NCBI GenBank assembly: GCA_029916745.1
Contig: JARXWK010000001.1
Coordinates: forward strand, 124,001 to 188,000
Reading direction: 5' to 3'
Length of the DNA: 64,000 nt
DNA from: Dysgonomonadaceae bacterium PH5-43
GTDB taxonomy: Bacteria > Bacteroidota > Bacteroidia > Bacteroidales > Azobacteroidaceae
Part shown: one piece after another, positions 17,816 to 28,024 of the stretch
How positions within the stretch are numbered: the stretch's first letter is position 1
Layout of the letters: each line of letters opens with the position of its first letter
Translations under genes and position numbers: made by a program
The notes under the pieces: generated by a model
Told to the model about the DNA's origin: nothing
Databases searched by the model: none
Seen by the model: only the letters and a program-made list of their open reading frames with translations

Positions 17816-19534
17816 TTATTCTCCGTTTAATAATATTTCGGTAATTCCTGCTCCTGCTGGAACCATTGGATAAACCAATCCTTTTTGTATAACTTTTGCT
17901 TCGAGAAGATAAGCTCCTTTTGTGTTTAGCATTTCTTCTATCGCATCATCTAAATCTTCCCTTTTATCTACACTTCGAGATGCTATATTATAAGCTTGTG
18001 CAATCTTAACAAAGTCGGGATTAATCATTGTTGTTTCAGAATATCGTTCATTAAAAAACAGCTCTTGCCATTGGCGAACCATTCCTAAGTAATCGTTATT
18101 AAGAAGAATTATCTTAACATCAATATCCGACTGCATTATTGTTCCTAACTCTTGGATAGACATTTGCAATCCGCCATCGCCCACAAACAAACAGATAGTA
18201 CGGTCGGGAGCTCCGTATTTAGCTCCAATAGCCGCAGGAAGTCCGAAGCCCATTGTTCCTAAGCCTCCCGAAGTAACAACACTTCTTGTTTGATTATATT
18301 TGAAGTATCTTACTCCCATCATTTGGTTTTGACCTACATCAGTTACTAACACAGCGTTATTGCCCGTTGCTTCTGAAACTTTATTTACAACCTCTCCCAT
18401 CTTTAATGGTCCGGAAGTAGGATAAAGTTCTTTATTTATTACAGCTTCGTTTTCTCTTTCCCAATATGTATTAAAACTATCTCGCCATTCTTTGTGCGAG
18501 TTTTCTGCAACTAATTCGGTTATCTTTGCCAATGTTTCTTTAGCATCTCCCAATACAGGAACATCTACTTTTACATTCTTATTTAATTCGGAAGGATCAA
18601 TATCAAAGTGAATAACCTTTGCTTGTTTTGCATATTTATTTAGATCTCCTGTTACTCTATCATCGAAGCGCATACCTATTGCAATAATCAAATCGGCTTC
18701 GTTGGTTTTGATATTAGGAGCTATATTACCGTGCATACCAATCATTCCCACAAACTGTTCTTCGTTTGAAGCTATTGCCGACAATCCAAGCACTGTGGAA
18801 GCCACTGGTATTCCTGTCTTTTTAATAAAAGCTTTTAACTCTTCTTCTGCTTTACCAAGTATAACACCTTGACCAATAAGAGCAAGCGGCTTTGTTGAAC
18901 TGTTTATAAAATCGGCTGCTGCCTCTATGTTCTTAAGATTTATGTCTGGCACAGGGATATAAGAACGTATATGGTCTACCTTTTCGGGTTTATAATTTAC
19001 GAGTTCTACTTGTGCATTCTTTGGGAAGTCGAGAACTACAGGACCCGGACGCCCTGTTGATGCTATATAGAAAGCTCTTGCTACTGCCCAAGCAATCTCA
19101 TCAGCCGTTCTTATCTGATAACTCCATTTTGTTATGGCTTGAGTTATACCTATAACATCTATTTCTTGAAAAGCATCAGTACCTAAAAGAGAACAAGGAA
19201 CTTGTCCTGCTATAACAACAATAGGCGTGCTGTCCATCATTGCATCTGCAATACCTGTTATTGTGTTAGACATTCCCGGACCCGAAGTAACTAACGTAAC
19301 CCCTACTTTACCAGAGACTCGAGCATAACCTTGAGCTGCGTGCGTAGCACCTTGTTCGTGACGTACAAGAACGTGATTTAACTTGTCCTTGTAATCATAC
19401 AACTTGTCGTAGATAGGAATTGCTTGCCCTCCGGGATAACCAAAAATAGTATCTACCCCTTCGTTGATAAGCGATTCCAGCAATGCTTTCGAGCCCGTTA
19501 TATACGGCGTCTCATTGTTAATCATCTCTTTCAT
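17816..19534 (-). CDS. ilvB: Acetolactate synthase large subunit
   Basis: 572 residues, a ThDP- and FAD-dependent enzyme that forms acetolactate/acetohydroxybutyrate. The Pyr domain carries the catalytic Glu in VRHEQGATHAAQGYAR. The ThDP/Mg motif is GDGGLQMSIQELGTI...LLNNDYLG, in the usual GDG-x(n)-NN arrangement. Full length. It sits 14 bp downstream of ilvD. Confidence 0.97.
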   Translation of the reverse strand: MKEMINNETPYITGSKALLESLINEGVDTIFGYPGGQAIPIYDKLYDYKDKLNHVLVRHEQGATHAAQGYARVSGKVGVTLVTSGPGMSNTITGIADAMMDSTPIVVIAGQVPCSLLGTDAFQEIDVIGITQAITKWSYQIRTADEIAWAVARAFYIASTGRPGPVVLDFPKNAQVELVNYKPEKVDHIRSYIPVPDINLKNIEAAADFINSSTKPLALIGQGVILGKAEEELKAFIKKTGIPVASTVLGLSAIASNEEQFVGMIGMHGNIAPNIKTNEADLIIAIGMRFDDRVTGDLNKYAKQAKVIHFDIDPSELNKNVKVDVPVLGDAKETLAKITELVAENSHKEWRDSFNTYWERENEAVINKELYPTSGPLKMGEVVNKVSEATGNNAVLVTDVGQNQMMGVRYFKYNQTRSVVTSGGLGTMGFGLPAAIGAKYGAPDRTICLFVGDGGLQMSIQELGTIMQSDIDVKIILLNNDYLGMVRQWQELFFNERYSETTMINPDFVKIAQAYNIASRSVDKREDLDDAIEEMLNTKGAYLLEAKVIQKGLVYPMVPAGAGITEILLNGE

Positions 19535-19548
19535 ATATTTATAATTTA

Positions 19549-21375
19549 TCAGATAAGACGGATTGCGCCTTTATCTGCCGAACTAACCATTGATGCGTAA
19601 GCTCTCAATGCTTTCGAAACTTCTCTCTTTCTTGTTGGAGGTGTAAATGCTAAATCACCTCTTTTAATTTCTTCTTCTCTCCTACTCTCTAATTCTTGTT
19701 CCGAAACGAGCAAGTTAATTGTTCGTTCGGGTATATTTATTTCTATAATATCATTGTTTCTAACCAAACCTATATTACCGCCTGCTGCTGCTTCGGGAGA
19801 AATATGTCCGATAGACAAGCCAGAAGTACCTCCAGAGAAGCGTCCGTCTGTGATTAATGCACACTCTTTTCCTAAGTGTTTAGACTTGATGTAAGAGGTA
19901 GGATAAAGCATTTCTTGCATACCCGGACCGCCTTTAGGACCTTCATACACAATAACTACCACATCGCCTGCCACAACTTCTCCTTTTAAGATAGCATCAC
20001 ACGCCGATTCTTGCGAATCAAAAACTTTTGCAGGACCTGTAAACTTAAGTATACTTTCGTCTACGCCTGCCGTTTTAACAACACAACCATCTAAGGCTAT
20101 ATTACCTTTTAAGATTGCCAAACCACCATCTTTGCTATAAGCACTTTCAATGCTTCTTATGCAACCATTGGTGCGGTCGGTATCTAATGATTCGTATCTT
20201 TTATCTTGCGAGCCCATCTCCAAGTTGAAGTAACCTCCGGGAGCTGAACTGTAGATATTGGCGGCTTCTTTATTATCAGAATTATTAATATCATATAGTT
20301 TCATTGCCTCTTGTAGTGTTAAACCATCAACTCGTTTAACAGAAGTGTGCAATAAGTCGGCTTTACTAAGTTCGTTTAGAATACCTAATATACCTCCCGC
20401 CTTATTTACGTGCTGAATATGATATTTATTTGTGTTAGGTGCTACTTTGCACAAGCAAGGAGTTTTGCGAGAAAGTTCGTCTATGTCGTTCATCGTAAAA
20501 CAAACTCCTGCTTCTTGTGCTATAGCCAAAAGGTGAAGAACTGTATTGGTAGAACCTCCCATTGCAATATCAAGTGTCATTGCATTAAGGAAAGCCTCTC
20601 TTGTTGCTATACTGCGAGGAAGTACGCTTTCGTCTCCTTCTCCGTAATATTTATAAGCATTATCGACTATAAGTTTTGCAGCTTTCTTAAACAAGTTAGC
20701 TCGGTTGATATGAGTTGCTACTATTGTTCCATTACCGGGCAAAGCCATACCAATAGCTTCGTTTAAGCAGTTCATAGAGTTTGCTGTAAACATTCCCGAA
20801 CAAGAACCGCAAGTAGGACAGGCATTAATTTCTATTTTACGAACCATTTCGTTGCTCACACTTTCATCGGCACTCTTAATCATTGCATCGATAAGGTCTA
20901 AACCTTGTCCGTCGAGATTGCCAGCTTCCATTGGTCCGCCAGAAACAAAAACCGCAGGAATATTGAGTCTCATAGCCGCCATAAGCATACCCGGAGTTAT
21001 TTTATCACAGTTGCTGATACAAATCATTGCGTCAGCCTTATGTGCATTTACCATATACTCCACACTGTCGGCAATTAAATCTCTCGAAGGAAGAGAATAT
21101 AACATACCATCGTGCCCCATAGCTATACCATCGTCTATCGCGATAGTGTTAAACTCGGCTGCAAAGCAACCTAAACTCTCTATTTCGGCTTTTATTTGTT
21201 GTCCTATCTTATGAAGGTGTACGTGTCCGGGCACAAACTGAGTAAAAGAATTTACTATTGCTATAATAGGTTTACCTATCTGGTCTTCTTTCATTCCGTT
21301 TGCCTTCCATAGAGCGCGCGCTCCTGCCATTTTACGACCGTGCGTACTTGTATAACTTCTTAATTGTACTTTCAT
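19549..21375 (-). CDS. ilvD: Dihydroxy-acid dehydratase
   Basis: 608 residues, an Fe-S enzyme in Ile/Val synthesis. [15 protein letters not shown] (first cluster Cys) and [17 protein letters not shown] (cluster Cys residues) are intact, as is [14 protein letters not shown] near the C-terminus. First structural gene of the ilv operon. Its transcript starts with a leader peptide and terminator (21395-21543), so expression is probably set by attenuation. Confidence 0.97.
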   Translation of the reverse strand: MKVQLRSYTSTHGRKMAGARALWKANGMKEDQIGKPIIAIVNSFTQFVPGHVHLHKIGQQIKAEIESLGCFAAEFNTIAIDDGIAMGHDGMLYSLPSRDLIADSVEYMVNAHKADAMICISNCDKITPGMLMAAMRLNIPAVFVSGGPMEAGNLDGQGLDLIDAMIKSADESVSNEMVRKIEINACPTCGSCSGMFTANSMNCLNEAIGMALPGNGTIVATHINRANLFKKAAKLIVDNAYKYYGEGDESVLPRSIATREAFLNAMTLDIAMGGSTNTVLHLLAIAQEAGVCFTMNDIDELSRKTPCLCKVAPNTNKYHIQHVNKAGGILGILNELSKADLLHTSVKRVDGLTLQEAMKLYDINNSDNKEAANIYSSAPGGYFNLEMGSQDKRYESLDTDRTNGCIRSIESAYSKDGGLAILKGNIALDGCVVKTAGVDESILKFTGPAKVFDSQESACDAILKGEVVAGDVVVIVYEGPKGGPGMQEMLYPTSYIKSKHLGKECALITDGRFSGGTSGLSIGHISPEAAAGGNIGLVRNNDIIEINIPERTINLLVSEQELESRREEEIKRGDLAFTPPTRKREVSKALRAYASMVSSADKGAIRLI

Positions 21376-21394
21376 TTCATTAGTTTATTATATT

Positions 21395-21427
21395 AAAAAA
21401 CCTTTCTCCGGGTAACAGAGAAAGGTT
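21395..21427 (-). terminator. ilv attenuator terminator
   Basis: On the minus strand AACCTTTCTC (21427-21418) pairs with GAGAAAGGTT (21408-21399), 10 bp with a 9-nt loop, followed by a T-run at 21400-21395. It lies 20 bp before the ilvD start. Its 5' arm can instead pair, with one G-U, with GAGAGAGGTT at 21469-21460, just after the leader stop codon, forming an antiterminator. Confidence 0.85.
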
Positions 21428-21471
21428 ATCTTAATAATATTTTAAATTTTACACAACACAACCTCTCTCCC

Positions 21472-21543
21472 TTATCCTTTAATGACAAGCAGAATTACGT
21501 TGACGAGAACAGTATTATTATGTAAAATGTTATTTATACTCAT
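21472..21543 (-). CDS. ilv operon leader peptide (attenuator)
   Basis: 23-codon ORF from ATG to TAA. Residues 11-21 read TVLVNVILLVI; in all, 4 Ile, 4 Leu and 4 Val make 12 of 23 residues. It starts about 24 nt after a TACCTTTG box. The antiterminator strand begins 2 nt past the stop codon, where a ribosome finishing the peptide would cover it; stalling at scarce branched-chain aminoacyl-tRNA would leave it free. It lacks a Shine-Dalgarno sequence, which is normal in this phylum. Composition, position and hairpins agree, so chance is unlikely. Confidence 0.85.
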   Translation of the reverse strand: MSINNILHNNTVLVNVILLVIKG

Positions 21544-21566
21544 TGTTTTATTTACTAATACAGGCG

Positions 21567-21574
21567 CAAAGGTA
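21567..21574 (-). promoter_or_regulatory. -7 box of the ilv operon
   Basis: TACCTTTG on the minus strand, matching TAnnTTTG. It would start a transcript near 21562, 19 nt before the leader peptide. No clear TTG at the expected distance. Confidence 0.6.
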
Positions 21575-21766
21575 ATAAATTAATTGTGAATTTAAATAAA
21601 TAGCGAATGTTTTTTTAGATATTAATAGCAAAAACAGTTTTTTACTATCAAAATATCCATTAAACAAACAAGCGGACAGACTAAAACCTAACTTATTTTC
21701 AGATGTTGAACTATTTGCTTTCTCTTATACGGTAAAGTTATTCTGCCTACACTGTAGGGCAAATTT

Positions 21767-21899
21767 GTTTCACACGGGTGAAACAGGTTGTTTCAGTTAG
21801 GTGAAACAAAGAGTTTCAGTTAGGTGAAACAAGTAGTTTCAGTTAAGTGAAACAAAGTGTTTCAGTAGTATGAAACAAATAGTTTCAACAGTATGAAAC
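21767..21899. repeat. 23-nt tandem palindrome array (6 units plus a degenerate one)
   Basis: Six units start every 23 nt at 21767, 21790, 21813, 21836, 21859 and 21882. Each is GTTTCA, six variable bases, TGAAAC, then a 5-nt linker. A decayed unit follows to about 21920. Every unit is its own short hairpin. It lies between the divergent ilv and trmB transcripts. The remaining gap, 21575-21766, shows nothing I recognise. Confidence 0.92.
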
Positions 21900-21988
21900 A
21901 GGTTATTTCATACCGATAAAATAAAAAGGCGTTTGCTAAGTACCAATTAACGTTTGTTAAAGTAATAAGGCGAATAAATATTTATCAT

Positions 21989-21996
21989 TACCTTTG
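21989..21996 (+). promoter_or_regulatory. -7 box for trmB-mrp
   Basis: TACCTTTG, matching TAnnTTTG. The transcript start near 22001 excludes upstream in-frame starts and supports GTG at 22021 as the trmB start. Confidence 0.6.
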
Positions 21997-22020
21997 CACC
22001 TTATTATATATACAAATCTC

Positions 22021-22779
22021 GTGGGAAAAAATAAATTACAAAAGTTTGATGATATGAGCTCTTACCCTCACGTGTTTCAATATCCTTTTGCTGTATTGCA
22101 AGAGAAAGGATTTGAAATGAAAGGTAAGTGGAATGAATTATTTTTCAAAAACAACAACCCTATAGTTCTTGAGCTTGGCTGCGGAAAAGGCGAATACACG
22201 GTAGGATTAGCCAAACTGTTTCCCGACAAAAACTTTATAGGCGTAGATATAAAAGGGGCTCGTATGTGGACTGGTGCAAAACAAGCTCTCGAAGAAAACA
22301 TCAATAATGTAGCATTTCTCAGAACTCATATCGAACTTATAGATAAGTTTTTTGAGGCTAACGAAGTTGCTGAAATCTGGATAACTTTCCCCGACCCACA
22401 AATGAGCAAGGTTAATAAACGAATGACAAGCACTCGCTTTATTAAAATGTATAGAAAGATATTAAATAACGAAGGCATAATTCATCTTAAAACCGATAGT
22501 AACTTTATGTTTACTTATACAAAAGAGATGATTAAAAGCAATAACCTACCCGTTGTTATGCAAACCGATAACCTCTACGAGAGTGGATTGGTAGACCCAA
22601 TACTATCTATACAAACCTTCTACGAACAACAATGGCTCGACAGAGGATTGAATATTAAATACATTAAATTTATTTGTGAACACAGAGACGAATACATCGA
22701 ACCCGAAGTTGAAATAGAACTCGATGCTTATCGTAGTTTCAACAGAAGTAAACGTTCACAAAAAACAGAAAAGAAATAA
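22021..22779 (+). CDS. trmB: tRNA (guanine46-N7)-methyltransferase
   Basis: 252 residues starting at GTG ([12 protein letters not shown]), the usual N-terminus in Bacteroidales. A longer start would lie at or before the promoter box. The SAM-binding motif is [17 protein letters not shown], and [20 protein letters not shown] is the signature TrmB block. It methylates G46 of tRNAs. It is followed after 4 bp by mrp. Confidence 0.95.
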   Translation: MGKNKLQKFDDMSSYPHVFQYPFAVLQEKGFEMKGKWNELFFKNNNPIVLELGCGKGEYTVGLAKLFPDKNFIGVDIKGARMWTGAKQALEENINNVAFLRTHIELIDKFFEANEVAEIWITFPDPQMSKVNKRMTSTRFIKMYRKILNNEGIIHLKTDSNFMFTYTKEMIKSNNLPVVMQTDNLYESGLVDPILSIQTFYEQQWLDRGLNIKYIKFICEHRDEYIEPEVEIELDAYRSFNRSKRSQKTEKK

Positions 22780-22783
22780 TATT

Positions 22784-23902
22784 ATGAGCATCAAATTATA
22801 TCCTAATCTTATTTTAGAAGCATTATCGAAAGTTCGTTACCCAGGAACGGGTAAGAGTATCGTTGAGATGAATATGATAGAAGATGATATGAGAATAGAC
22901 GGAAATAAAGTTTCGTTTTCCATTATCTTCGAAAAACCTAACGATCCTTTTATGAAATCGGTAATAAAAGCTGCCGAAACATCTATTCTTACTTACATAA
23001 GCTCTGATATAGATATAAAAGGAAACATACAAGCTAAGGCAAAACAAGCCCCACGCCCCGAACCTGAGAAGTTACTTCCTCAAGTAAAAAACATAATAGC
23101 TGTTTCGTCGGGCAAAGGTGGAGTAGGTAAAAGTACTGTGTCGGCAAATTTAGCTGTAGCATTGGCTAAACTCGGTTACAAGGTAGGACTTTTAGATGCT
23201 GATATTTACGGACCAAGTATGCCTAAAATGTTTGGCGAAGAAGATGCTCGTCCGTATATGGAAGAAGTAAATGGCAGAGAGCTTATAGTACCTGTAGAGA
23301 AATATGGAGTAAAACTGTTATCAATAGGCTTTTTTGTCGATAAAGATAATGCCTTAGTGTGGCGAGGAACTATGGCAAGCAACGCTCTTCGTCAATTAAT
23401 AGCCGATGCCAACTGGGGAGAATTAGATTATTTCTTATTAGATTTACCTCCCGGCACAAGCGATATACATCTTACTTTGGTACAAACGTTAGCCGTTACT
23501 GGGGCTATTGTTGTTACCACTCCTCAATCTGTAGCTCTGGCTGATGCTCGAAAAGGAATCAATATGTTTATGAGTGAAAAGATTAATGTTCCCATCTTAG
23601 GTTTGGTCGAAAATATGTCGTACTTCACTCCTGCCGAATTACCACAAAACAAATATTATCTTTTCGGCAAAGAAGGAGGCAAAAAGCTTGCCGAAGAATT
23701 AAACGTACCCCTACTCGGAGAAATCCCTATTGTTCAAAGCATTTGTGATGCTGGAGATGCTGGCACTCCTGTAGCTCTAAACGATAATTCGATAACCGGA
23801 ATGGCATTCAAACAACTTGCTATAAACACGGTAACACAAACAGACTATCGCAATGAGAACCTTAAGGCTACCGAACGAGTGAATGTAAAAGGTAAAAAGT
23901 AA
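22784..23902 (+). CDS. mrp: Mrp/ApbC-type Fe-S cluster carrier ATPase
   Basis: 372 residues. An N-terminal MIP18/DUF59-like domain (residues 1-90) is followed by a deviant Walker A P-loop, SSGKGGVGKSTVSANLA (about residue 108), and then DADIYGPSMPKMFG and LDLPPGTSDIHLT. Such proteins deliver Fe-S clusters. The CxxC seen in many homologues is not evident near the C-terminus. The ATG at 22784 gives the typical start (MSIKLYPNLILEAL). Confidence 0.93.
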   Translation: MSIKLYPNLILEALSKVRYPGTGKSIVEMNMIEDDMRIDGNKVSFSIIFEKPNDPFMKSVIKAAETSILTYISSDIDIKGNIQAKAKQAPRPEPEKLLPQVKNIIAVSSGKGGVGKSTVSANLAVALAKLGYKVGLLDADIYGPSMPKMFGEEDARPYMEEVNGRELIVPVEKYGVKLLSIGFFVDKDNALVWRGTMASNALRQLIADANWGELDYFLLDLPPGTSDIHLTLVQTLAVTGAIVVTTPQSVALADARKGINMFMSEKINVPILGLVENMSYFTPAELPQNKYYLFGKEGGKKLAEELNVPLLGEIPIVQSICDAGDAGTPVALNDNSITGMAFKQLAINTVTQTDYRNENLKATERVNVKGKK

Positions 23903-23928
23903 AACAACTACACATTAATGCATATAAA

Positions 23929-23960
23929 AAAAGGAGAAAACTTCACAGTTTTCTCCTTTT
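23929..23960. terminator. Bidirectional terminator between mrp and TPR gene
   Basis: AAAAGGAGAAAACT (23929-23942) and AGTTTTCTCCTTTT (23947-23960) pair perfectly over 14 bp with a 4-nt loop. A- and T-runs on both sides serve both convergent transcripts. Confidence 0.9.
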
Positions 23961-23976
23961 CTTATCAATGAACGAA

Positions 23977-25197
23977 CTATTTATTTAGTTCAGAGTAAAT
24001 TTTATCCATCTTTTCGTATTCGGCATTCATTCTTAAACTATAGTATATATTGCGTAAAGCGAATACAGAATCTCTATCTTTAGGATCTAATTTGAAAGCT
24101 TGTTCGAAGAATGGCAATGCTTGTTTGAAGAAATTATCAACTTCTTTCTTACCTTCTTCAAAAGCCTTACCCTCTAAAAGATTCACGTCAATACGCCTTT
24201 CAACACCCGCATTATAGTAAATACGTCCTAAATGAGAAAGTGTAGCTGGGTTTTCAGAATCTATCTCTACTGCTTTTTTCAATGCCTCAACCGCAGAAGT
24301 CATATCACCCTTACTTTCATAAACCATACCCAACATATCGTAAAGCTGAGCTTTGTCTGGAGTAATTTCGATAGCTTTCTTTAAGAACATTTCTACATCA
24401 TCTAAGTTACCTTGCACTAAAGAAATGTTGATTAATCTTTCAATATAAAACGGCTCTTCAGGAAATCTTTCTACTCCATCTTTTAATATACGAGTATAAT
24501 TCACTGTATCATTTTGTTGCATATAAATAGTAGCCAACTGACGATGAACAATATTATCCTCTACTCCTAAGTCTTTAACTTCTTCAAATATCTTCACAGC
24601 AGCATCGTTGTCTGGTATTTTAACAGCTGCAAGCCCTGAATAGTATTTGATAAGATTCATAATCGAATCTTCAAGTTCGCCCAAAATAGGTTCTTCGTCA
24701 AACATTTCAAATTCTGTAATCTCAGAGAATACAGTAAAGTTGTTGTATGCTTTTTGGTAATTTCCTTTATTGAAAAAATATTGAGCAGCGTTAATGAAAT
24801 AAGGACGATTATCAGATATCATTTTCCTTATATCTTTTCTGTGCTTAGGCTTAATTCTACCTTTAGCATCAGGAATCATATCCAAAGAGTCTGCTGTCAA
24901 GAAATAATACAGAGTCATATCCAAAGCAGGATACATTTTATCCTGATTAGGTCTCTCTCCTATTTTTTCTTTATCTCTTTCTACTACAAACTGATCGTTT
25001 TCGATCATACCTGCAGTAAACCAAGTTTCAGCTTTGTCTTTTGTCTCAGGATTTTTAAGAGCTTCTTGAATAAAGCTTCTTGCGACATCAAAATTACCTG
25101 CTTTACGTTCACTATTAGCTTCTTTAACTGCTTTTTTCTGAGCAAAAGAAGAACTCGCTATAAGACATAGTCCTAATATAAATATTAACTTCTTCAT
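23977..25197 (-). CDS. Exported TPR-repeat protein
   Basis: 406 residues. A signal peptide (MKKLIFILGLCLIASSSFAQ) has no lipobox, so a soluble periplasmic protein is expected. At least five tetratricopeptide repeats are visible, for example KAQLYDMLGMVYESKGDMTSAVEALKKAVEID and NPATLSHLGRIYYNAG. It probably serves protein-protein interaction in the envelope. It lies 62 bp downstream of gyrA. A TATTTTTG box on the minus strand (25231-25238) suggests its own promoter. Confidence 0.85.
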   Translation of the reverse strand: MKKLIFILGLCLIASSSFAQKKAVKEANSERKAGNFDVARSFIQEALKNPETKDKAETWFTAGMIENDQFVVERDKEKIGERPNQDKMYPALDMTLYYFLTADSLDMIPDAKGRIKPKHRKDIRKMISDNRPYFINAAQYFFNKGNYQKAYNNFTVFSEITEFEMFDEEPILGELEDSIMNLIKYYSGLAAVKIPDNDAAVKIFEEVKDLGVEDNIVHRQLATIYMQQNDTVNYTRILKDGVERFPEEPFYIERLINISLVQGNLDDVEMFLKKAIEITPDKAQLYDMLGMVYESKGDMTSAVEALKKAVEIDSENPATLSHLGRIYYNAGVERRIDVNLLEGKAFEEGKKEVDNFFKQALPFFEQAFKLDPKDRDSVFALRNIYYSLRMNAEYEKMDKIYSELNK

Positions 25198-25259
25198 CTT
25201 TAATTAATTTAATTCATTATTATTATGACACAAAAATAGATATTTAATTTAAAAACATC

Positions 25260-27794
25260 TTATTCTTCTGATTTGTTTTCAATATTTTTTTCGTCTATTA
25301 TGCCATCTTCATTAACATCTCCACTTATTTCCTCTATTTCGTCTTCCGAAAGCACCTTACAAACAGAAGCTATCTCATCGTTTTTCTTATCTAAATTAAT
25401 AAGTTTCACACCTTGAGCTGCTCGTCCTATTACATTAAGGTCGGCTACTTTAATACGAATAGTGATTCCTGATTTATTAATAATCATAAGGTCGTTGTCT
25501 TCGGTAACAGTTTTTATATCTACCAACAAACCAGTTTTGTCTGTAATGTTAATAGTTTTAACACCTTTACCACCTCTATTAGTAATTCTATAAGAATCTA
25601 AATAAGAGCGTTTACCATAACCTTTTTCTGACACCACCAATATAGCTTCTTTCTCTGCATCTTTGATAGAAACCATTCCAACAACTTCATCGTTCTGAGG
25701 AGCTAATGTTATACCTCTAACACCTGTTGCAGTTCGTCCCATACTACGAACAACCGACTCATTGAAACGAAGAGCACGTCCTTGTTTTGTTGCTAAAATA
25801 ATTTCATTCGTTCCATTAGTCATTCTTACTCCAATCAATTCGTCGCCATCTTTTAAGTTAATTGCATTAACTCCATTTTGACGAGGACGAGAGTATGCCT
25901 CTAAAGTTGTTTTCTTAATAACACCTTGTTTTGTACAGAATATCAGATAATGCGAATTAACAAACTCTTTATCAGTAGTAAGTTTTTTCACTCTTATGAA
26001 AGTATTAACCTTATCATCTGCATCTATATTTAATAGATTTTGTATAGCTCTACCTTTAGAAGTTTTAGTTCCTTCTGGTATCTGATAAACTTTAAGCCAA
26101 TAACATTTTCCTTTTTGCGTAAAGAACATCATTGTAGCGTGCATACTTGCAGGATATATATACTCAACAAAGTCTTCATCGCGAGTTTCAGATCCTTTAG
26201 AACCAACCCCTCCTCTATGTTGAGACTTAAACTCTGCCAATGGAGTACGCTTTATGTATCCCATATGAGATATTGTTATAATCATTTCGTCATCAGCATA
26301 GAAATCTTCAGGATTCATATCTTCTGTTGCATAGATTATATCTGTACGTCTTTCATCGCCATATTTATCTTTAATTTCTGTAAGTTCTTCTTTTATAACC
26401 TCAAGAAGCTTATCTTCATCTTCAAGTATTCCTTTTAAATAGGTTATAAGAACTTGTATCTCTTCGTATTCGGCTCTTAGTTTATCTTGTTCAAGACCTG
26501 TTAATTGTCCTAAACGCATTTCAACTATAGCTTTTGTTTGTTCTTCAGAAAGTCCGAAACGTTCCATCAAACGCTCTACTGCCACAGGTCTACTTGGCGA
26601 CTTTTTAATAATCTCTATTACTTCATCAATATTATCTGAAGCAATTATTAAACCTTCTAATATATGAGCGCGTTTTTCTGCTTCATCTAAATCAAACTGA
26701 GTTCTACGAGTAACAACTTCAATTCTATGTTCAACAAAATACTTTACAAGGTCTTTAAGATTTAACATCATCGGACGACCTTTTACTAAAGCAATATTAT
26801 TTACATTAAATGAAGACTGTAATGCAGTTAGTTTATACAGTTTATTTAAGATAACATTAGAATTAAAATCTTTCTTAACGTCAACAACAATACGCATACC
26901 CGAACGGTCTGATTCGTCATTCACATTAGATATTCCTTCTAATTTCTTCTCACTAACTAAGTCGGCAATATGTTTAATAAGTTCAGCTTTGTTTACTAAG
27001 TATGGTATTTCGGTTACAACTATTTTTTCTCTGTTGTTATGAACTTCTATCTCAGCTCTACCTCTTAATAATATTCTACCTCTACCAGTTTCAAAAGCAT
27101 CTTTCACTCCTTGGTAACCGTAGATAGACGCACCTGTAGGAAAATCGGGAGCCTTTATATACTGCATTAATTCTTCGATAGTAATATCTCCCTTTGCATC
27201 TATAAAAGCAGTAATACCGTCAATACATTCTGTTAAGTTATGGGGCGGCATATTAGTTGCCATACCAACAGCAATACCAGAAGCTCCATTCATTAAAAGA
27301 ATAGGTATTCTTGTAGGAAGCACAGTAGGCTCTTTAAGAGTATCATCGAAATTAAATGTCATATCAACAGTATTTTTCTTAATATCTCTAAGAGTTTCTT
27401 CTGCCAACATACTTAAACGAGCCTCTGTATAACGCATAGCAGCAGGCTCATCACCATCTACAGAACCGTAGTTACCCTGTCCATCTACCAAAGTATATCG
27501 TTGCGACCATTCTTGAGCTAAGCGTACCATTGCAAAATACACAGAACTATCACCGTGTGGGTGATATTTACCTAAAACTTCACCAACTATTCTCGCCGAT
27601 TTCTTATGTGGTTGATTAGAATGGTTTCCTAATTCGTTCATACCAAACATCACACGACGATGCACTGGCTTAAATCCGTCTCTAACATCAGGCAAAGCAC
27701 GAGACACGATGACAGACATTGAATAATCAATGTATGCCGTTTTCATCTGCTCTTCAATATTCACCTGAATAATTCTGTCTTGATTATCCGTCAT
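25260..27794 (-). CDS. gyrA: DNA gyrase subunit A
   Basis: 844 residues. The breakage-reunion domain has the catalytic Tyr in [11 protein letters not shown], and the quinolone region is [16 protein letters not shown] (Ser83, Phe87). The C-terminal beta-pinwheel of six blades (for example [27 protein letters not shown]) is followed by an acidic tail. GyrA and GyrB together introduce negative supercoils; gyrB is not in the window. Divergent from clpC. Confidence 0.98.
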   Translation of the reverse strand: MTDNQDRIIQVNIEEQMKTAYIDYSMSVIVSRALPDVRDGFKPVHRRVMFGMNELGNHSNQPHKKSARIVGEVLGKYHPHGDSSVYFAMVRLAQEWSQRYTLVDGQGNYGSVDGDEPAAMRYTEARLSMLAEETLRDIKKNTVDMTFNFDDTLKEPTVLPTRIPILLMNGASGIAVGMATNMPPHNLTECIDGITAFIDAKGDITIEELMQYIKAPDFPTGASIYGYQGVKDAFETGRGRILLRGRAEIEVHNNREKIVVTEIPYLVNKAELIKHIADLVSEKKLEGISNVNDESDRSGMRIVVDVKKDFNSNVILNKLYKLTALQSSFNVNNIALVKGRPMMLNLKDLVKYFVEHRIEVVTRRTQFDLDEAEKRAHILEGLIIASDNIDEVIEIIKKSPSRPVAVERLMERFGLSEEQTKAIVEMRLGQLTGLEQDKLRAEYEEIQVLITYLKGILEDEDKLLEVIKEELTEIKDKYGDERRTDIIYATEDMNPEDFYADDEMIITISHMGYIKRTPLAEFKSQHRGGVGSKGSETRDEDFVEYIYPASMHATMMFFTQKGKCYWLKVYQIPEGTKTSKGRAIQNLLNIDADDKVNTFIRVKKLTTDKEFVNSHYLIFCTKQGVIKKTTLEAYSRPRQNGVNAINLKDGDELIGVRMTNGTNEIILATKQGRALRFNESVVRSMGRTATGVRGITLAPQNDEVVGMVSIKDAEKEAILVVSEKGYGKRSYLDSYRITNRGGKGVKTINITDKTGLLVDIKTVTEDNDLMIINKSGITIRIKVADLNVIGRAAQGVKLINLDKKNDEIASVCKVLSEDEIEEISGDVNEDGIIDEKNIENKSEE

Positions 27795-27890
27795 TATATT
27801 ATTATTAGTTATTTTATTGTTAAATCAAAAAATCACGCTAAATTACTATATTTTATTCAAATAATAAAACAAATTTCAAATTCTTTCTGT

Positions 27891-27898
27891 TAGTTTTG
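27891..27898 (+). promoter_or_regulatory. Possible -7 box for clpC
   Basis: TAGTTTTG, matching TAnnTTTG, 127 nt before the clpC start. The implied 5' leader is long (about 120 nt). It holds a 12-codon ORF at 27918 of unremarkable composition, which I do not call a gene. Confidence 0.4.
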
Positions 27899-28024
27899 CA
27901 TAGAATTGTGTCAATTATGGCAGTATTTTGGTATCAAAAACTAAATGGCATATAATTTGACTATATATCGGTAAAGGAGCTGATAAATATCAAAGCTATA
28001 AAACTTAAAGAAAGGATAAATACA

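Noticed and set aside
21767-21920. CRISPR array
   Set aside because: Period is 23 nt with only 6 variable bases inside the palindrome and 5 between units; no spacer-sized segments and no cas genes in the window.
27520-27560. GyrA Phe87 instead of the acidic residue usual in E. coli, as possible quinolone resistance
   Set aside because: As far as I can recall, [12 protein letters not shown] is the ordinary form in Bacteroidales GyrA, so it is probably lineage-typical rather than a selected mutation. Ser83 is intact.
27918-27956. 12-codon upstream ORF before clpC
   Set aside because: Composition shows no regulatory codon run, and no terminator or alternative stem follows it.
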